Of a stretch of 64,000 nt of DNA, positions 43,583-52,675 are shown one piece after another. The notes under the pieces are model-generated. The model worked only from the letters and a program-made list of their open reading frames with translations, was not told the DNA's origin and made no database searches. The stretch covers positions 124,001-188,000 of the forward strand of contig JAMXJH010000002.1 of assembly GCA_026131555.1 (NCBI GenBank), read 5' to 3'. The stretch's first letter is position 1; every line of letters starts with the position of its first letter. Position numbers and translations under genes: made by a program. Source of the stretch: Aerococcaceae bacterium NML190073. GTDB lineage: Bacteria > Bacillota > Bacilli > Lactobacillales > Aerococcaceae.

Positions 43583-44202
43583 TGATCATGACGCAATGGC
43601 TTGAATGGGCAAAAGAATTACAAGCGCTTGCGCAGACGGGGTTATTCTACACGCGTGATGTGTATGACCAAGAACGCTTTGAGCGGATACGTCAAATAGC
43701 TGTAGAAATGATGAGCGAGTTGGCAGAATTATCCTTGCCGGAAGTCATCGAACGATTCAGCAACGAAGTCGGTTACCAAACCCCAAAAATCGACACCCGT
43801 GGTGTCGTGTGGCATCATAATAAAGTTTTATTAGTACAAGAGCGTGACGGACTCTGGTCTTTACCCGGAGGTTGGATGGATATTACCGAAACCATTCGCT
43901 CCAATACACTGAAAGAATTGCATGAAGAAGCCGGTGTTACCGCAACAGCAGAGCGGATTATCATGGTTCAAGACCGCAATCGCCATAATGCGGGCACCAG
44001 CTTGTTTACAATCGTGAAATTTTTTGTGGAGTGTGAGTATCACTCGCATTCATTCAAGGCGAACAGTGAAACATTAGCGGTTGATTTCTTTAGTTTGGAT
44101 GATTTACCTCCTCTCTGCGAAGAAAAAACAACTGCCAAGCAACTTGCTTTATGCTGGCAAGCGCGACAAGCTGGAGACGATTGGCAAGTGTTGTTCGATT
44201 GA
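43579..44202 (+). CDS. NUDIX hydrolase with N-terminal NUDIX_N domain
   Basis: This 207-residue pyrophosphohydrolase has an N-terminal helical extension (about 1-65, WLEWAKELQALAQTGLFYTRD) typical of the NUDIX_N group of putative ADP-ribose or nucleotide-sugar pyrophosphatases. The Nudix box is GGWMDITE...KELHEEAGV (near 96-118), with K in place of the usual R before E. Substrate is unknown. It overlaps the preceding TIM-barrel gene by 4 bases, suggesting a shared nucleotide-conjugate or aldehyde-repair task (inference). Confidence 0.85.
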   Translation: MMIMTQWLEWAKELQALAQTGLFYTRDVYDQERFERIRQIAVEMMSELAELSLPEVIERFSNEVGYQTPKIDTRGVVWHHNKVLLVQERDGLWSLPGGWMDITETIRSNTLKELHEEAGVTATAERIIMVQDRNRHNAGTSLFTIVKFFVECEYHSHSFKANSETLAVDFFSLDDLPPLCEEKTTAKQLALCWQARQAGDDWQVLFD

Positions 44203-44230
44203 GGCGGTAGTCGTTATCATAATTAAGCAA

Positions 44231-44269
44231 GACAACTCATACGGAAGTAATGACCTTTCGAGTGAGTGT
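44231..44269 (+). terminator. Terminator after the NUDIX gene
   Basis: GACAACTCA...TGAGTGTC stem-loop followed by T8. Confidence 0.75.
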
Positions 44270-44394
44270 CTTTTTTTTGTCTAATAGCGAAAGAATCAAA
44301 AATTTCTTAACAAATTGTCCCTTTATAGTGTATTTAGTGGCGGGTTACTGATAGAATATAAGGGAGAACAAATTCGCGGAAAGGATTTGAGGAA

Positions 44395-46290
44395 ATGACC
44401 CAAAAATGGCACGTATATACAAAATTATTGATGATAACTTTATTATTGAATTTATTTGCTCCTATGTTTGTCAGTGCACAGGAAGTTGAGTTTGACATTA
44501 CACGTCAAGAAATCGTAGGGGAAGTACAAGCTAACGGTGGGGTGAAGTTCGTTGACAAACAGTTTTATGAGATTGAGTTTATGAACGGGGCTTTATTCCA
44601 GTTGGATCATGAAGGATATAATTTGGGTGCTTATCGAGTAGGGATTGTCGATGAAGACGGGAGTATTCTTTATTTTGTTGAGAATAGTTCGGGAGAGCCG
44701 AGAACGTTCCAGACATCAACACGCAACGAGATGACAACGTTTAAGGTATTTTATCCAAGTGAACGGCAAAGTGTTACTTTCGTTTATGAGTATACAATTG
44801 ATAAGTTGGTTACGAATTATAGCGATACAGCTGAACTGAATCGGAAAGTAGTCGGATCGGAAACGAATTATTGGATGGACGTAACGGCGAAGATTATTTT
44901 GCCGGGAGAGGTTACGAACAAGGAAGATTTCCGTGCGTGGGGACACGGTGCACCGCAAGGAACGGTTTCACTCGCGGTAGAAAACGGACGCAGTGTTGTC
45001 AATGTTGAAGTCCACAATAATCCTGCCGGACAGAATGTAGAAATACATACGATTTTTCCAACGAGTATGACGCCGAACAATACGAATATCGTGGAAGAAG
45101 CGCGTAAGGAGCAGATTATTGCGGAAGAAGAAGCGCAAGTGAAAGCAGACCAGGAAGCTTTGGCGAAGAAGCAACGCAATTATCATTTACAAAGTATCCT
45201 AGCCGCTTTAACAATTCCGATTATGCCCGGTGTTGCAGTTTGGTATTATATGCGTAAACGCCGCAAAATGAATCCAAACCCTGTGAAGTTGCCGAAGCAT
45301 ATTTATGGGTTGCCGGCTGATATTACACCGGCAATTATGGCGAGTGCGGTACTACGAAATGAACCGAATGCGGATGATTTTGCAGCGACTGTTGTCGATT
45401 TAGCACGCAAAGGTTTCATTCAATTGGAAGAAGTCCGTAAGGAAAAACGGGGACTTTTCGGCATGGGAGAGAGTTCGACAGCCTTGATTACCCCGGTTAA
45501 GAATATGCCTAATTTGAATCTCTTGCAGAAACATGAACGACATGTGTTGGAATATGTGACGCCGACAGATGGTCCGATTACTTTGGAGAGTATGGATGAT
45601 TTAATGCGAGACGAAAAGAGTTTCCGGAAATCACAATATCGTTTGTGGGAGAAGTTCCGTAATTACGCTTCTCTAATGGGAGAGCAAATGAGTAGACCGG
45701 CACATTCTCAGCGGATGTTTTCACTCTTTTTTGCGGTGATGGGTTTCATCAGTGCGCAAGTCATGACAGGTGTTGCGTTGGCGCTTGCGAGTGAGATGCG
45801 TGCAACGAATTATTCTAAAATCTATATTGCAATGGGAGCAGGCGGAGCGCTCGTTTCCTTGTTGATCATATTACTATCATTTATTAGACCGATTCGTTCT
45901 GAGCAAGAAGATCGGATGCGTCAAGAATGGACAGGCTTCGCGAATATGTTACGTGATATTGGGCAATTCAACTTACGGGAAATCGGCTCGTTGGAGTTGT
46001 GGGAAGAATATTTAGTGTATGCTATTTCTCTAGGAGTAGCGGATAAAGTGTTAGAAGCGATGAAAATGACCTTCACACCTGCGGAGTTTGAAGCGTTAGG
46101 ACACACGAGAGGTTACTATGCAAATCCGTATTTCATTACCAATACGATGCGCCATTCGGTAGCTTCATCAGTCAGTGTGGCGCAACCGCCAGCACAGTAT
46201 AGCGGAACGAATACCGGTGGGTTCGGCGGCGGCTTCTCAGGTGGTTCTTCAGGCGGTTCGGGCGGTGGCTCAGGCTCAGGTGGTTTCTAA
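44395..46290 (+). CDS. DUF2207 membrane protein with glycine-rich tail
   Basis: This 631-residue protein has a signal peptide (1-27, ending VSAQE), an external DUF2207 beta-rich domain (about 30-240), one membrane helix (about 268-286) with KRRKM, a cytoplasmic part, two further helices (about 443-468 and 477-498) and a C-terminus GGFGGGFSGGSSGGSGGG. The order is that of the widespread DUF2207 family, whose role is unknown (envelope related). It starts with ATG 44395; a TATAA near 44357 may be part of its -10. It is followed by the MBL-fold gene with 30 bases between. Confidence 0.85.
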   Translation: MTQKWHVYTKLLMITLLLNLFAPMFVSAQEVEFDITRQEIVGEVQANGGVKFVDKQFYEIEFMNGALFQLDHEGYNLGAYRVGIVDEDGSILYFVENSSGEPRTFQTSTRNEMTTFKVFYPSERQSVTFVYEYTIDKLVTNYSDTAELNRKVVGSETNYWMDVTAKIILPGEVTNKEDFRAWGHGAPQGTVSLAVENGRSVVNVEVHNNPAGQNVEIHTIFPTSMTPNNTNIVEEARKEQIIAEEEAQVKADQEALAKKQRNYHLQSILAALTIPIMPGVAVWYYMRKRRKMNPNPVKLPKHIYGLPADITPAIMASAVLRNEPNADDFAATVVDLARKGFIQLEEVRKEKRGLFGMGESSTALITPVKNMPNLNLLQKHERHVLEYVTPTDGPITLESMDDLMRDEKSFRKSQYRLWEKFRNYASLMGEQMSRPAHSQRMFSLFFAVMGFISAQVMTGVALALASEMRATNYSKIYIAMGAGGALVSLLIILLSFIRPIRSEQEDRMRQEWTGFANMLRDIGQFNLREIGSLELWEEYLVYAISLGVADKVLEAMKMTFTPAEFEALGHTRGYYANPYFITNTMRHSVASSVSVAQPPAQYSGTNTGGFGGGFSGGSSGGSGGGSGSGGF

Positions 46291-46320
46291 GCACAAATTT
46301 ATATTAGAAAGTGGAACATT

Positions 46321-47160
46321 ATGCAACAACCTTTTATTAAATCAACGACACAATTGAATCAAGATAGTTTTCAATTTTCCATATTAGCGAGTGGGAGTAG
46401 CGGGAACTGTACGTACGTGGAAACGGCGCAGAAGCGTATTTTGGTTGATGCGGGATTAAGTGGTAAGAAAGTGCAAGCTCTACTTGAGCAAATCAATCGC
46501 GATATTCGTCAAGTGGATGCGATTTTTGTCACGCATGAGCATAAAGATCATATTCAAGGGGTCGGCATTCTGTCGCGTAAGTACAATTTACCTATCTATG
46601 CCAACAAGCAAACGTGGTTAGCGATGGATAAGCTAATCGGTGAAGTTGCACCCGAGAACCGCTGTTACATCGAGCCGGATCAAATGCTCAACTTCGGTGA
46701 TTTGGACATCCTCAGCTTTAATGTGAGCCATGATGCGGCACAACCACAATTTTACGCCTTCCAAAAAGGTAAGGAACAGTTTGTGATGTTGACGGATACG
46801 GGCTATGTTAGCGAACGTTTGCGCAGTCAATTAAGGAATGCATCAGCTTATCTAATCGAGAGTAATCACGAAATTGAGATGTTGCGTTATGGCAACTATC
46901 CGTGGCATTTGAAGCAGAGGATTTTGGGTGATAAAGGGCATTTGAGCAATGAAGACGGTGCTTTGGCAATGGTTGATTTGATTGGCAACCGTACGAAAAG
47001 TATTTATCTCGGACATTTAAGTAGAGAGAATAACACGAAAGAATTGGCAATGTCCGCCATGGAACGCACTTTGGCACAACGCGATTTAGGCGTCAATCGA
47101 GAGTTCAAACTCTATATGACAGACCCGGATTATGCCACCGCTTTGAGAAAATTAGTTTAG
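46321..47160 (+). CDS. Metallo-beta-lactamase-fold hydrolase, YycJ/WalJ-like
   Basis: This 279-residue MBL-fold nuclease-like protein has SILASGSSGNCTYVET at the N-terminus (GSSGN..Y is diagnostic), ILVDAGLSGKKV, the zinc motif VTHEHKDHIQGVG, DTGYVSERL and the C-terminal GHLSRENN. It resembles YycJ/WalJ, usually the last gene of the walRK operon and linked to cell-wall or DNA processing. Here it is alone, away from any walRK genes. There is no strong RBS (AGAAAGTGG). Confidence 0.82.
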   Translation: MQQPFIKSTTQLNQDSFQFSILASGSSGNCTYVETAQKRILVDAGLSGKKVQALLEQINRDIRQVDAIFVTHEHKDHIQGVGILSRKYNLPIYANKQTWLAMDKLIGEVAPENRCYIEPDQMLNFGDLDILSFNVSHDAAQPQFYAFQKGKEQFVMLTDTGYVSERLRSQLRNASAYLIESNHEIEMLRYGNYPWHLKQRILGDKGHLSNEDGALAMVDLIGNRTKSIYLGHLSRENNTKELAMSAMERTLAQRDLGVNREFKLYMTDPDYATALRKLV

Positions 47161-47171
47161 ATTAAGAAATG

Positions 47172-47226
47172 AGCGACACGTCGGACAGCAGACACTCTAT
47201 TCTGCTATCCGAAATGTCGTTTTGTC
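47172..47226 (+). terminator. Terminator of the yycJ-like gene
   Basis: GACA..TCGGA.AGCAGA pairs with TCTGCT.TCCGA..TGTC, followed by GTTTTG. Confidence 0.75.
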
Positions 47227-47236
47227 ATATACACGC

Positions 47237-47275
47237 AAAAAAAGAGGTGTTAAGTTGATTATCAACTTAACACCT
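47237..47275 (-). terminator. Terminator of tRNA-Leu
   Basis: Read on the - strand, AGGTGTTAAGTTGAT and its full complement form a 15-bp stem followed by CTTTTTTT. Confidence 0.9.
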
Positions 47276-47282
47276 TACTTGA

Positions 47283-47365
47283 TGCGGCCAGAGGGACTTG
47301 AACCCTCACAGGTGTACACCCACTACCCCCTCAAGATAGCGCGTCTGCCATTCCGCCATGACCGC
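47283..47365 (-). tRNA. tRNA-Leu (anticodon GAG)
   Basis: On the - strand the acceptor GCGGTCA pairs with TGGCCGC, the anticodon stem CTATC/GGTAG carries the loop TTGAGGG (anticodon GAG at 47332-47330), a long variable arm (GGGTGTACACC) marks a class II tRNA, and the T arm is GAGGG-TTCAAGT-CCCTC. The 3' CCA is not encoded (TCA follows the discriminator). It reads leucine codons CUC/CUU and is a lone gene with its own promoter and terminator. Confidence 0.95.
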
Positions 47366-47387
47366 ATGAACGAATCGAACAGATAAG

Positions 47388-47416
47388 ATTGTACCATGTT
47401 TCTCGCCGGAAGGCAA
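47388..47416 (-). promoter_or_regulatory. tRNA-Leu promoter
   Basis: On the - strand TTGCCT, 17 bp, TACAAT with TGG before the -10. Confidence 0.75.
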
Positions 47417-47444
47417 TGCTGATAATTGCTTCAAATTATTTTTT

Positions 47445-47472
47445 TTGTTAGAATGAGTTGACATTGTAACAT
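47445..47472 (+). promoter_or_regulatory. Candidate promoter of the gtrA-like gene
   Basis: TTGTTA (47445-47450), 16 bp, TAACAT (47467-47472). Confidence 0.4.
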
Positions 47473-47506
47473 AGTTCTAGTCAAGAACTTAGAGGAGATT
47501 GTATAG

Positions 47507-47902
47507 ATGAGTTTACCAACACAAATTATGCGTTTTGTCGTAGTAGGAGGTATGGCAACGGCGATTGATTTCGTCATCTTATGGGTGCTCTATCACCGGT
47601 TAGATGTGCATTATTTAATTGCGACAACTATCGGATTTGTTGTAGCGACGGTTTTTAACTACTGGGCGAGTATGAAATTTGTCTTTCGCGGCAAGCCGAA
47701 TCAGTCCAAGAAGCGAGAATTTATCTTGTTTGTTGTCTTGAGTGTAATTGGCTTATTGCTGACAGTTCTGCTAATGCAATTATCTGTTGCGGTGATGGGG
47801 TTGCCGGTTATGATCAGCCGGATTCTCGTGACCGGGATCGTTATGACGTTCAATTTCGTGACACGTAAATGGTTGTTGGAAGCTAAATCATCGCTTGAAT
47901 AA
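47507..47902 (+). CDS. GtrA-family membrane protein
   Basis: This 131-residue protein with four membrane helices belongs to the GtrA group, thought to flip or handle polyprenyl-phosphate-linked sugars. Motifs are MRFVVVGGMATAIDFVILWVLY, IGFVVATVFNYWASMKFVF and ISRILVTGIVMTFNFVTRKWLL (F.N....R.W.F pattern). It sits directly in front of a DPM1-like glycosyltransferase (19-base gap), the classical GtrA-GtrB partnership for modifying cell-surface polymers such as teichoic acids. AGAGGAG precedes the ATG. Confidence 0.88.
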   Translation: MSLPTQIMRFVVVGGMATAIDFVILWVLYHRLDVHYLIATTIGFVVATVFNYWASMKFVFRGKPNQSKKREFILFVVLSVIGLLLTVLLMQLSVAVMGLPVMISRILVTGIVMTFNFVTRKWLLEAKSSLE

Positions 47903-47921
47903 GCAAGAAAAGAGGTGCATC

Positions 47922-48899
47922 ATGATTAAGACGAATACTATCACATTAGTTGTACCATGCTACAATGAAGAGGAAACGGTCAGTTTATTTGTTGAGGAAA
48001 TTTTGAGAGTGCAGACGCTTTTGCCGGATGTGTTTCTGGAAGTGCTATTTGTGGATGATGGTTCGAAAGATGCGACTTTAAGAGAGATTCGTCGTCTGGT
48101 ACAAGAATTCCCGACACGTATCAGTTACTTATCTTTTTCTCGGAATTTCGGCAAGGAAGCGGCGATTATTGCCGGGTTGGAGCATGCGCATGGAGAATGG
48201 GTTGCATTGATGGATGCGGACTTGCAAGATCCGCCTGCTATGTTAGTGGAAATGTTGCGACTCATACGTGAGGAAGGGTATGATGTAGCAGCGACACGCC
48301 GGACAACACGCCAAGGAGAACCTGCCGTTCGTTCGTGGTTTGCGTCACTCTATTATAAGTTGAATAATCGTATTTCCGACGCCAAGTTAGAAGAAGGTGT
48401 GCGCGATTACCGCCTGATGACGCGTCAAGTTGTGGATGCGGTCTTAAGTTTACCGGAACAGAACCGTTTCTCGAAAGGTATTTTCAGTTGGGTTGGTTTC
48501 GATGTTGCCTACTTGGAATACAAAAATGTGGAACGCGTCGCCGGCACCACTTCATGGTCGTTTACGAACCTTTTGGCGTACGCAGTTGAGGGGTTCATCA
48601 GTTTCTCGGATGCGCCTTTAACAGTGGCCAGTTATATCGGATTCTTAACCTTTGTCGTAGCATTCATCTACGGTGTTTTCATTATTGGAAGAACGCTGTT
48701 GTTTGGAACGGCAACACCGGGTTGGGCATCCTTGGCGGTCTTGATTGTCGGTATGGGCGGTTTGCAATTGCTCTGCCTCGGCATTGTCGGTAAGTATATC
48801 GGCAAGATTTTTATCGAAAGCAAAAAACGTCCGCATTACATCGCGCGTGAACAACAATTGATTTTACCAGTGGGCGAACAAGTAAGAAAGGATGATTGA
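47922..48899 (+). CDS. GtrB/DPM1-like membrane glycosyltransferase (GT2)
   Basis: This 325-residue enzyme (from ATG 47922, AGAGGTG upstream) transfers a sugar from a nucleotide donor to polyprenyl phosphate. Motifs are TLVVPCYNEEETV, VDDGSKDATL, SRNFGKEAAIIAGLEHA and the DADLQDPP donor/metal site near 95-103, with two C-terminal membrane helices (about 235-262 and 270-290). With the GtrA-like partner it probably makes a lipid-linked sugar for decorating teichoic acid or a polysaccharide. No transferase of the YfhO/GtrC type is seen nearby. Confidence 0.9.
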   Translation: MIKTNTITLVVPCYNEEETVSLFVEEILRVQTLLPDVFLEVLFVDDGSKDATLREIRRLVQEFPTRISYLSFSRNFGKEAAIIAGLEHAHGEWVALMDADLQDPPAMLVEMLRLIREEGYDVAATRRTTRQGEPAVRSWFASLYYKLNNRISDAKLEEGVRDYRLMTRQVVDAVLSLPEQNRFSKGIFSWVGFDVAYLEYKNVERVAGTTSWSFTNLLAYAVEGFISFSDAPLTVASYIGFLTFVVAFIYGVFIIGRTLLFGTATPGWASLAVLIVGMGGLQLLCLGIVGKYIGKIFIESKKRPHYIAREQQLILPVGEQVRKDD

Positions 48900-48900
48900 A

Positions 48901-49341
48901 ATGTCACTGACACAGCGCATTAACGAAGATGCCAAAACAGCGATGAAAGCAAAAGACAAAGAAACATTGAAAGTGATTCGCATGTTGAAAGCTGCCTTGC
49001 AGAAAGAGCAACTGGAGCATGCGGAACCATTGACGGCGGAGCAAGAGTTGACGATTATTACACGTGAAATGAAGCAGCGTAAAGATTCGTTGGCAGAATT
49101 TATGAAGGCGGAACGTCAAGATTTAGTGGAGACAGTCCAAGCTGAAATTGCGATTGTCGAACGCTACTTGCCGAAACAATTATCGCCGGAGGAAATTACG
49201 GCTGCCGTTCAGACGATTATTACGGAATTAAATGCGACGAAAGCCGATTTCGGAGCGGTAATGTCCAAAGCGATGGCTCAGTTGAAAGGTCAAGCTGACG
49301 GACAAGTTGTGAATCAAACCGTTAAATCCTTACTCGGTTAA
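48901..49341 (+). CDS. YqeY / GatB-Yqey domain protein
   Basis: This 146-residue helical protein matches the YqeY family: LTQRINEDAKTAMKAKDKETLKVIRMLKAAL, ITREMKQRKDSLAEF, EIAIVERYLPKQLS and GAVMSKAMAQLKGQADGQVVNQTVKSLL. The same tail domain occurs in the GatB subunit of amidotransferases, where it binds tRNA; stand-alone YqeY has no settled role. AAAGGATG before ATG 48901; the longer in-frame start inside the glycosyltransferase gene is less likely. Confidence 0.9.
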   Translation: MSLTQRINEDAKTAMKAKDKETLKVIRMLKAALQKEQLEHAEPLTAEQELTIITREMKQRKDSLAEFMKAERQDLVETVQAEIAIVERYLPKQLSPEEITAAVQTIITELNATKADFGAVMSKAMAQLKGQADGQVVNQTVKSLLG

Positions 49342-49349
49342 ATTAAATC

Positions 49350-49396
49350 CATCTCACCAATGAAGACGTGTAAACTTTGTTGGTGAGATGTCTTTG
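49350..49396 (+). terminator. Terminator after yqeY
   Basis: CATCTCACCAA pairs with TTGGTGAGATG around a loop; the T tail is weak. Confidence 0.65.
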
Positions 49397-49511
49397 TAGT
49401 GATAGGGATTTAGCGAGGGGTTCTTGATGAAATTAGTTTAATTTTTTGTCAATTTGTGTTAAGGTTGAGATATGTATTTTAGGCTTTTTTCTCAAAATGG
49501 GAGGGAATAAT

Positions 49512-50483
49512 GTGACAGATCGACAGGAATTTACGCAGACGCTTGTTGTGACGAATGCGGACTGGTTAATTGCGTTACTCGGTAATCACGATAAGAATAT
49601 CCAATTGATTGAATCAAACTTTGACGTGTTCATTACGAATCGTGGGGAAGTGCTGACGGTTTCAGGAGCGAATGAAGCGGAAGTTGCTACAGTTACTCAA
49701 TTATTACGCGAATTATTGCATCTCTTGGAGCAGCATATTACACCACAAACAATGGATATTATGACAGCAATCAAGATGGCAAAAAATAACACGCTTGATT
49801 ATTTCTTCAATCTGTATGAGGAGGTCATCGGGCGCTCAGCAGAAGGGCGACCAATCCGTGCCAAAAATTTCGGGCAGCAACAGTATATTCGCGCCATTGA
49901 CAAGCATGACGTTGTATTCGGGATTGGACCTGCCGGAACAGGGAAAACATTTTTGGCGGTTGTAAGAGCGGTACAAGCCTTACGAGAAGGGAAAGTAAAA
50001 CGGATTATTTTGACGCGACCGGCAGTAGAGGCGGGCGAGAATTTAGGTTTTTTACCCGGCGATTTGAAAGAGAAGGTTGATCCGTACTTACGCCCGATTT
50101 ACGATGCTTTGTATACAATTTATGGACGTGAACATACGGAAAGATTGATGGAAAGGGGCATTATTGAGATTGCGCCGCTTGCCTATATGCGTGGGCGGAC
50201 GCTAGATGATGCGTTTGTCATTCTCGATGAAGCGCAAAATACGACAATCGCCCAAATGAAAATGTTTCTAACGCGTTTAGGTTTCGGCTCTAAGATGATT
50301 ATCAACGGGGATCGCACTCAAATTGATTTGCCGCGCGGTATGAAATCCGGCTTGATTGATGCGCAAACGAAATTAGCAACGCTTCCGCGTATAGCTTTTG
50401 TGGAGTTTGATGCGTTTGACGTAGTGCGTCATCCGGTAGTTGCAGATATTATTAAAGCTTACAACACGCCAAATGAAGCATAG
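49512..50483 (+). CDS. phoH: PhoH-like ATPase
   Basis: This 323-residue P-loop ATPase has an N-terminal KH-like region (about 30-75) and a PhoH domain with Walker A GPAGTGKT at 139-146 and Walker B AFVILDEAQN near 237. Motifs ILTRPAVEAGENLGFLPGDLKEKVDPYLRPIYD and NGDRTQIDLP are typical. It may be an RNA helicase/ribonuclease-linked factor. Start is GTG 49512 (V T D R Q E F) behind GGGAGGGAA; earlier in-frame starts lack a site. It heads the phoH-pgpH-ybeY-dgkA-era block common in Firmicutes. Confidence 0.9.
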   Translation: MTDRQEFTQTLVVTNADWLIALLGNHDKNIQLIESNFDVFITNRGEVLTVSGANEAEVATVTQLLRELLHLLEQHITPQTMDIMTAIKMAKNNTLDYFFNLYEEVIGRSAEGRPIRAKNFGQQQYIRAIDKHDVVFGIGPAGTGKTFLAVVRAVQALREGKVKRIILTRPAVEAGENLGFLPGDLKEKVDPYLRPIYDALYTIYGREHTERLMERGIIEIAPLAYMRGRTLDDAFVILDEAQNTTIAQMKMFLTRLGFGSKMIINGDRTQIDLPRGMKSGLIDAQTKLATLPRIAFVEFDAFDVVRHPVVADIIKAYNTPNEA

Positions 50484-50504
50484 CATACGAAAAGAGGTGG
50501 ATTC

Positions 50505-52661
50505 ATGAATCGAAAATTACAAAGATTTCAAGCATGGCTTGATAAATGGTATATTCCATTTGTGAGTCTATTAATGTCATTATGCCTTCTCATCATCGGC
50601 TATACAAGTGTGCAGCCTAAACAATACGATTTCGTTCAGAATCAAGTAGCAGAATTAACCGTTCGTGCACCGAAGACGATAGAAGACACGGAAAAAACCA
50701 AAGAATTAAAACATCGTGCCAAAGAAGCGGTGCCCGATGCGTACTTATTCAATGCCGACATTCAAACGCAACAAGTTGCCGGTTTCGAACAGTTTTTTAC
50801 TTTTTTGAAGCAAATCAGAAAGCAAGAATTTGTATTGGGAGAATCTGATAATAAGCGTCGTGGGCTCTTTCTAGCTTTCTCAGAGGAAGCGCAGCAGGAT
50901 TTATATGCGACGGAATTGGCAAAAGCCGATACAGTTATTCAAGAAATCAGCGACACGTTAACGACAGAAACGGTGTTGCGTTTGTTGCGTGTCAGCGAAG
51001 AACAATTCAGTTCCGTTCAAGCGATAGTTGCTCAGATGTTGACTGATACGCTGGCTGAAGAATACGCAGCCGGCGACATGGCATTACAATTAGCGAAGTT
51101 AAAGACAGATTTGAGAAAGCAACTGGTGCTCGCTGACGAGCAAGCGGTTGCGGAAGCTTTGTTAGATTACTTTATCGTTCCGACAGTTGTATTTAACCAA
51201 GCTGAAACGCAGAAGCGTCAAGTGGAAGCCGAAAACGCCATTCAACCGAGTTATATTTTGCAAGGGCAAGTCATCGTGCAAGAGGGACACGTGATAGATT
51301 CCAACAGCATGCGTCAGCTTGAGTTGTTCGGCTATCTGGATGTGAGCACGCAATATACAACAACCTACGCTTTCTATTGGGTCGTTGCGATTCACGGTAT
51401 CTTTATTCTCGGCTTATTCACTAAAGGCTTCCGTTTCAAAAAAATCAAGCTTGCTACAGCGAGTATGCAATTGACTGCTTATAGTGTCGCATTTGTTTTT
51501 GGATTTGCGTTATTACGTTTATTTGAAATGATGCAAACAGCCGGTATCCAGTACGCAACTTTATTGTTTCCTATTTGGATTGTTCCGATGTTAATTATTC
51601 CAAAGACTAATCAGAGAATCGGTATTGTCGCAATTATATTCTTCAATTTATTAGGTTTGTTTCTGCTGAATGAAATGTCGAATTTAATGGAAATGATGTT
51701 GCCGGCGTTGTTGTTCTTTTTCAGCAGTGTACTAACGTTACTGCACTTATCAAACCGAACGTCACAACAATCCGTTCAATCGCTTTTGAAAAAATCATTG
51801 ATCGGTCACGTGTCGATTGTCGTGCCGTTGCTATTAAGTTTGAATATGGATTTAATCTCGGATACGAGTTTCAGGGTGTTGGCGTTCATTATTATCGGGC
51901 AATTAGTGTCGCACGCAGTCGTTTACTTGATGTGGCCTTATTGGGAACAAATGCTCAGCGACCGCGCACCGATGACATTGAATCAGTTAGCAAACCTCAA
52001 TCATCCTCTATTGAAATTATTGATTGAGAAGGCGCCGGGCTCCTATCATCATAGCATTCTTGTTGCCAACTTAAGCGCTAATGCAGTCGAATTGATTGGC
52101 GGCGATTCTTTACTCACTAGAGTTGCCAGCTACTATCACGACGTCGGCAAAACGGTTTATCCGCTCTTTTTCGTGGAAAATCTACCGGCAGGTATGGAGT
52201 CACCACACTTGATGCTTTCACCCAAAGAAAGCACAAACATCATTATCGGACATGTATTAGAAGGTGTGAAATTGTTGGAAGCCCATGACTTACCGCAAAG
52301 TGTGATTGATATTTGCTGGCAACATCATGGCACGACATTGGTGAAATATTTTTACAACAAAGCCAAAAAAGAAAATCCGGACATTGAGGAACACGAATTC
52401 CGTTATGTCGGACCGATTCCTCAAAGCAAGGAAGCGGCGATTATTATGCTGGCAGATTCGCTGGAAGCCGCCTCACGCACATTGAAAGACTATAATCAAG
52501 CGACGATTGAAGCACTCGTCGATAAAATTGTAACGACCAAAATAGAAGATAATCAATTCGTTGAGTGTGGTCTAACGGTACAAGAGTTGCGTCTAGTCAA
52601 ACGCTCGCTTGTGACCGGTATCGCCAGCATGTACCATACGCGCATTGAATATCCTGAATAA
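50505..52661 (+). CDS. pgpH: Membrane c-di-AMP phosphodiesterase PgpH (7TM-HD)
   Basis: This 718-residue protein has one membrane helix (about 18-34), an external 7TMR-HDED domain (about 45-285), seven membrane helices (about 295-480) and a cytoplasmic HD domain. That domain has RVASYYHDVGKTVYP (HD motif), the earlier H in NHPLLKLLIEKAPGSYHHS, HVLEGVKLLEAHDLP and AIIMLADSLEAASRTL. In Listeria and others PgpH degrades c-di-AMP and so sets potassium/osmolyte homeostasis. AAAAGAGGTGG precedes the ATG. Confidence 0.92.
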   Translation: MNRKLQRFQAWLDKWYIPFVSLLMSLCLLIIGYTSVQPKQYDFVQNQVAELTVRAPKTIEDTEKTKELKHRAKEAVPDAYLFNADIQTQQVAGFEQFFTFLKQIRKQEFVLGESDNKRRGLFLAFSEEAQQDLYATELAKADTVIQEISDTLTTETVLRLLRVSEEQFSSVQAIVAQMLTDTLAEEYAAGDMALQLAKLKTDLRKQLVLADEQAVAEALLDYFIVPTVVFNQAETQKRQVEAENAIQPSYILQGQVIVQEGHVIDSNSMRQLELFGYLDVSTQYTTTYAFYWVVAIHGIFILGLFTKGFRFKKIKLATASMQLTAYSVAFVFGFALLRLFEMMQTAGIQYATLLFPIWIVPMLIIPKTNQRIGIVAIIFFNLLGLFLLNEMSNLMEMMLPALLFFFSSVLTLLHLSNRTSQQSVQSLLKKSLIGHVSIVVPLLLSLNMDLISDTSFRVLAFIIIGQLVSHAVVYLMWPYWEQMLSDRAPMTLNQLANLNHPLLKLLIEKAPGSYHHSILVANLSANAVELIGGDSLLTRVASYYHDVGKTVYPLFFVENLPAGMESPHLMLSPKESTNIIIGHVLEGVKLLEAHDLPQSVIDICWQHHGTTLVKYFYNKAKKENPDIEEHEFRYVGPIPQSKEAAIIMLADSLEAASRTLKDYNQATIEALVDKIVTTKIEDNQFVECGLTVQELRLVKRSLVTGIASMYHTRIEYPE

Positions 52662-52675
52662 GAAAGGAATTGACT

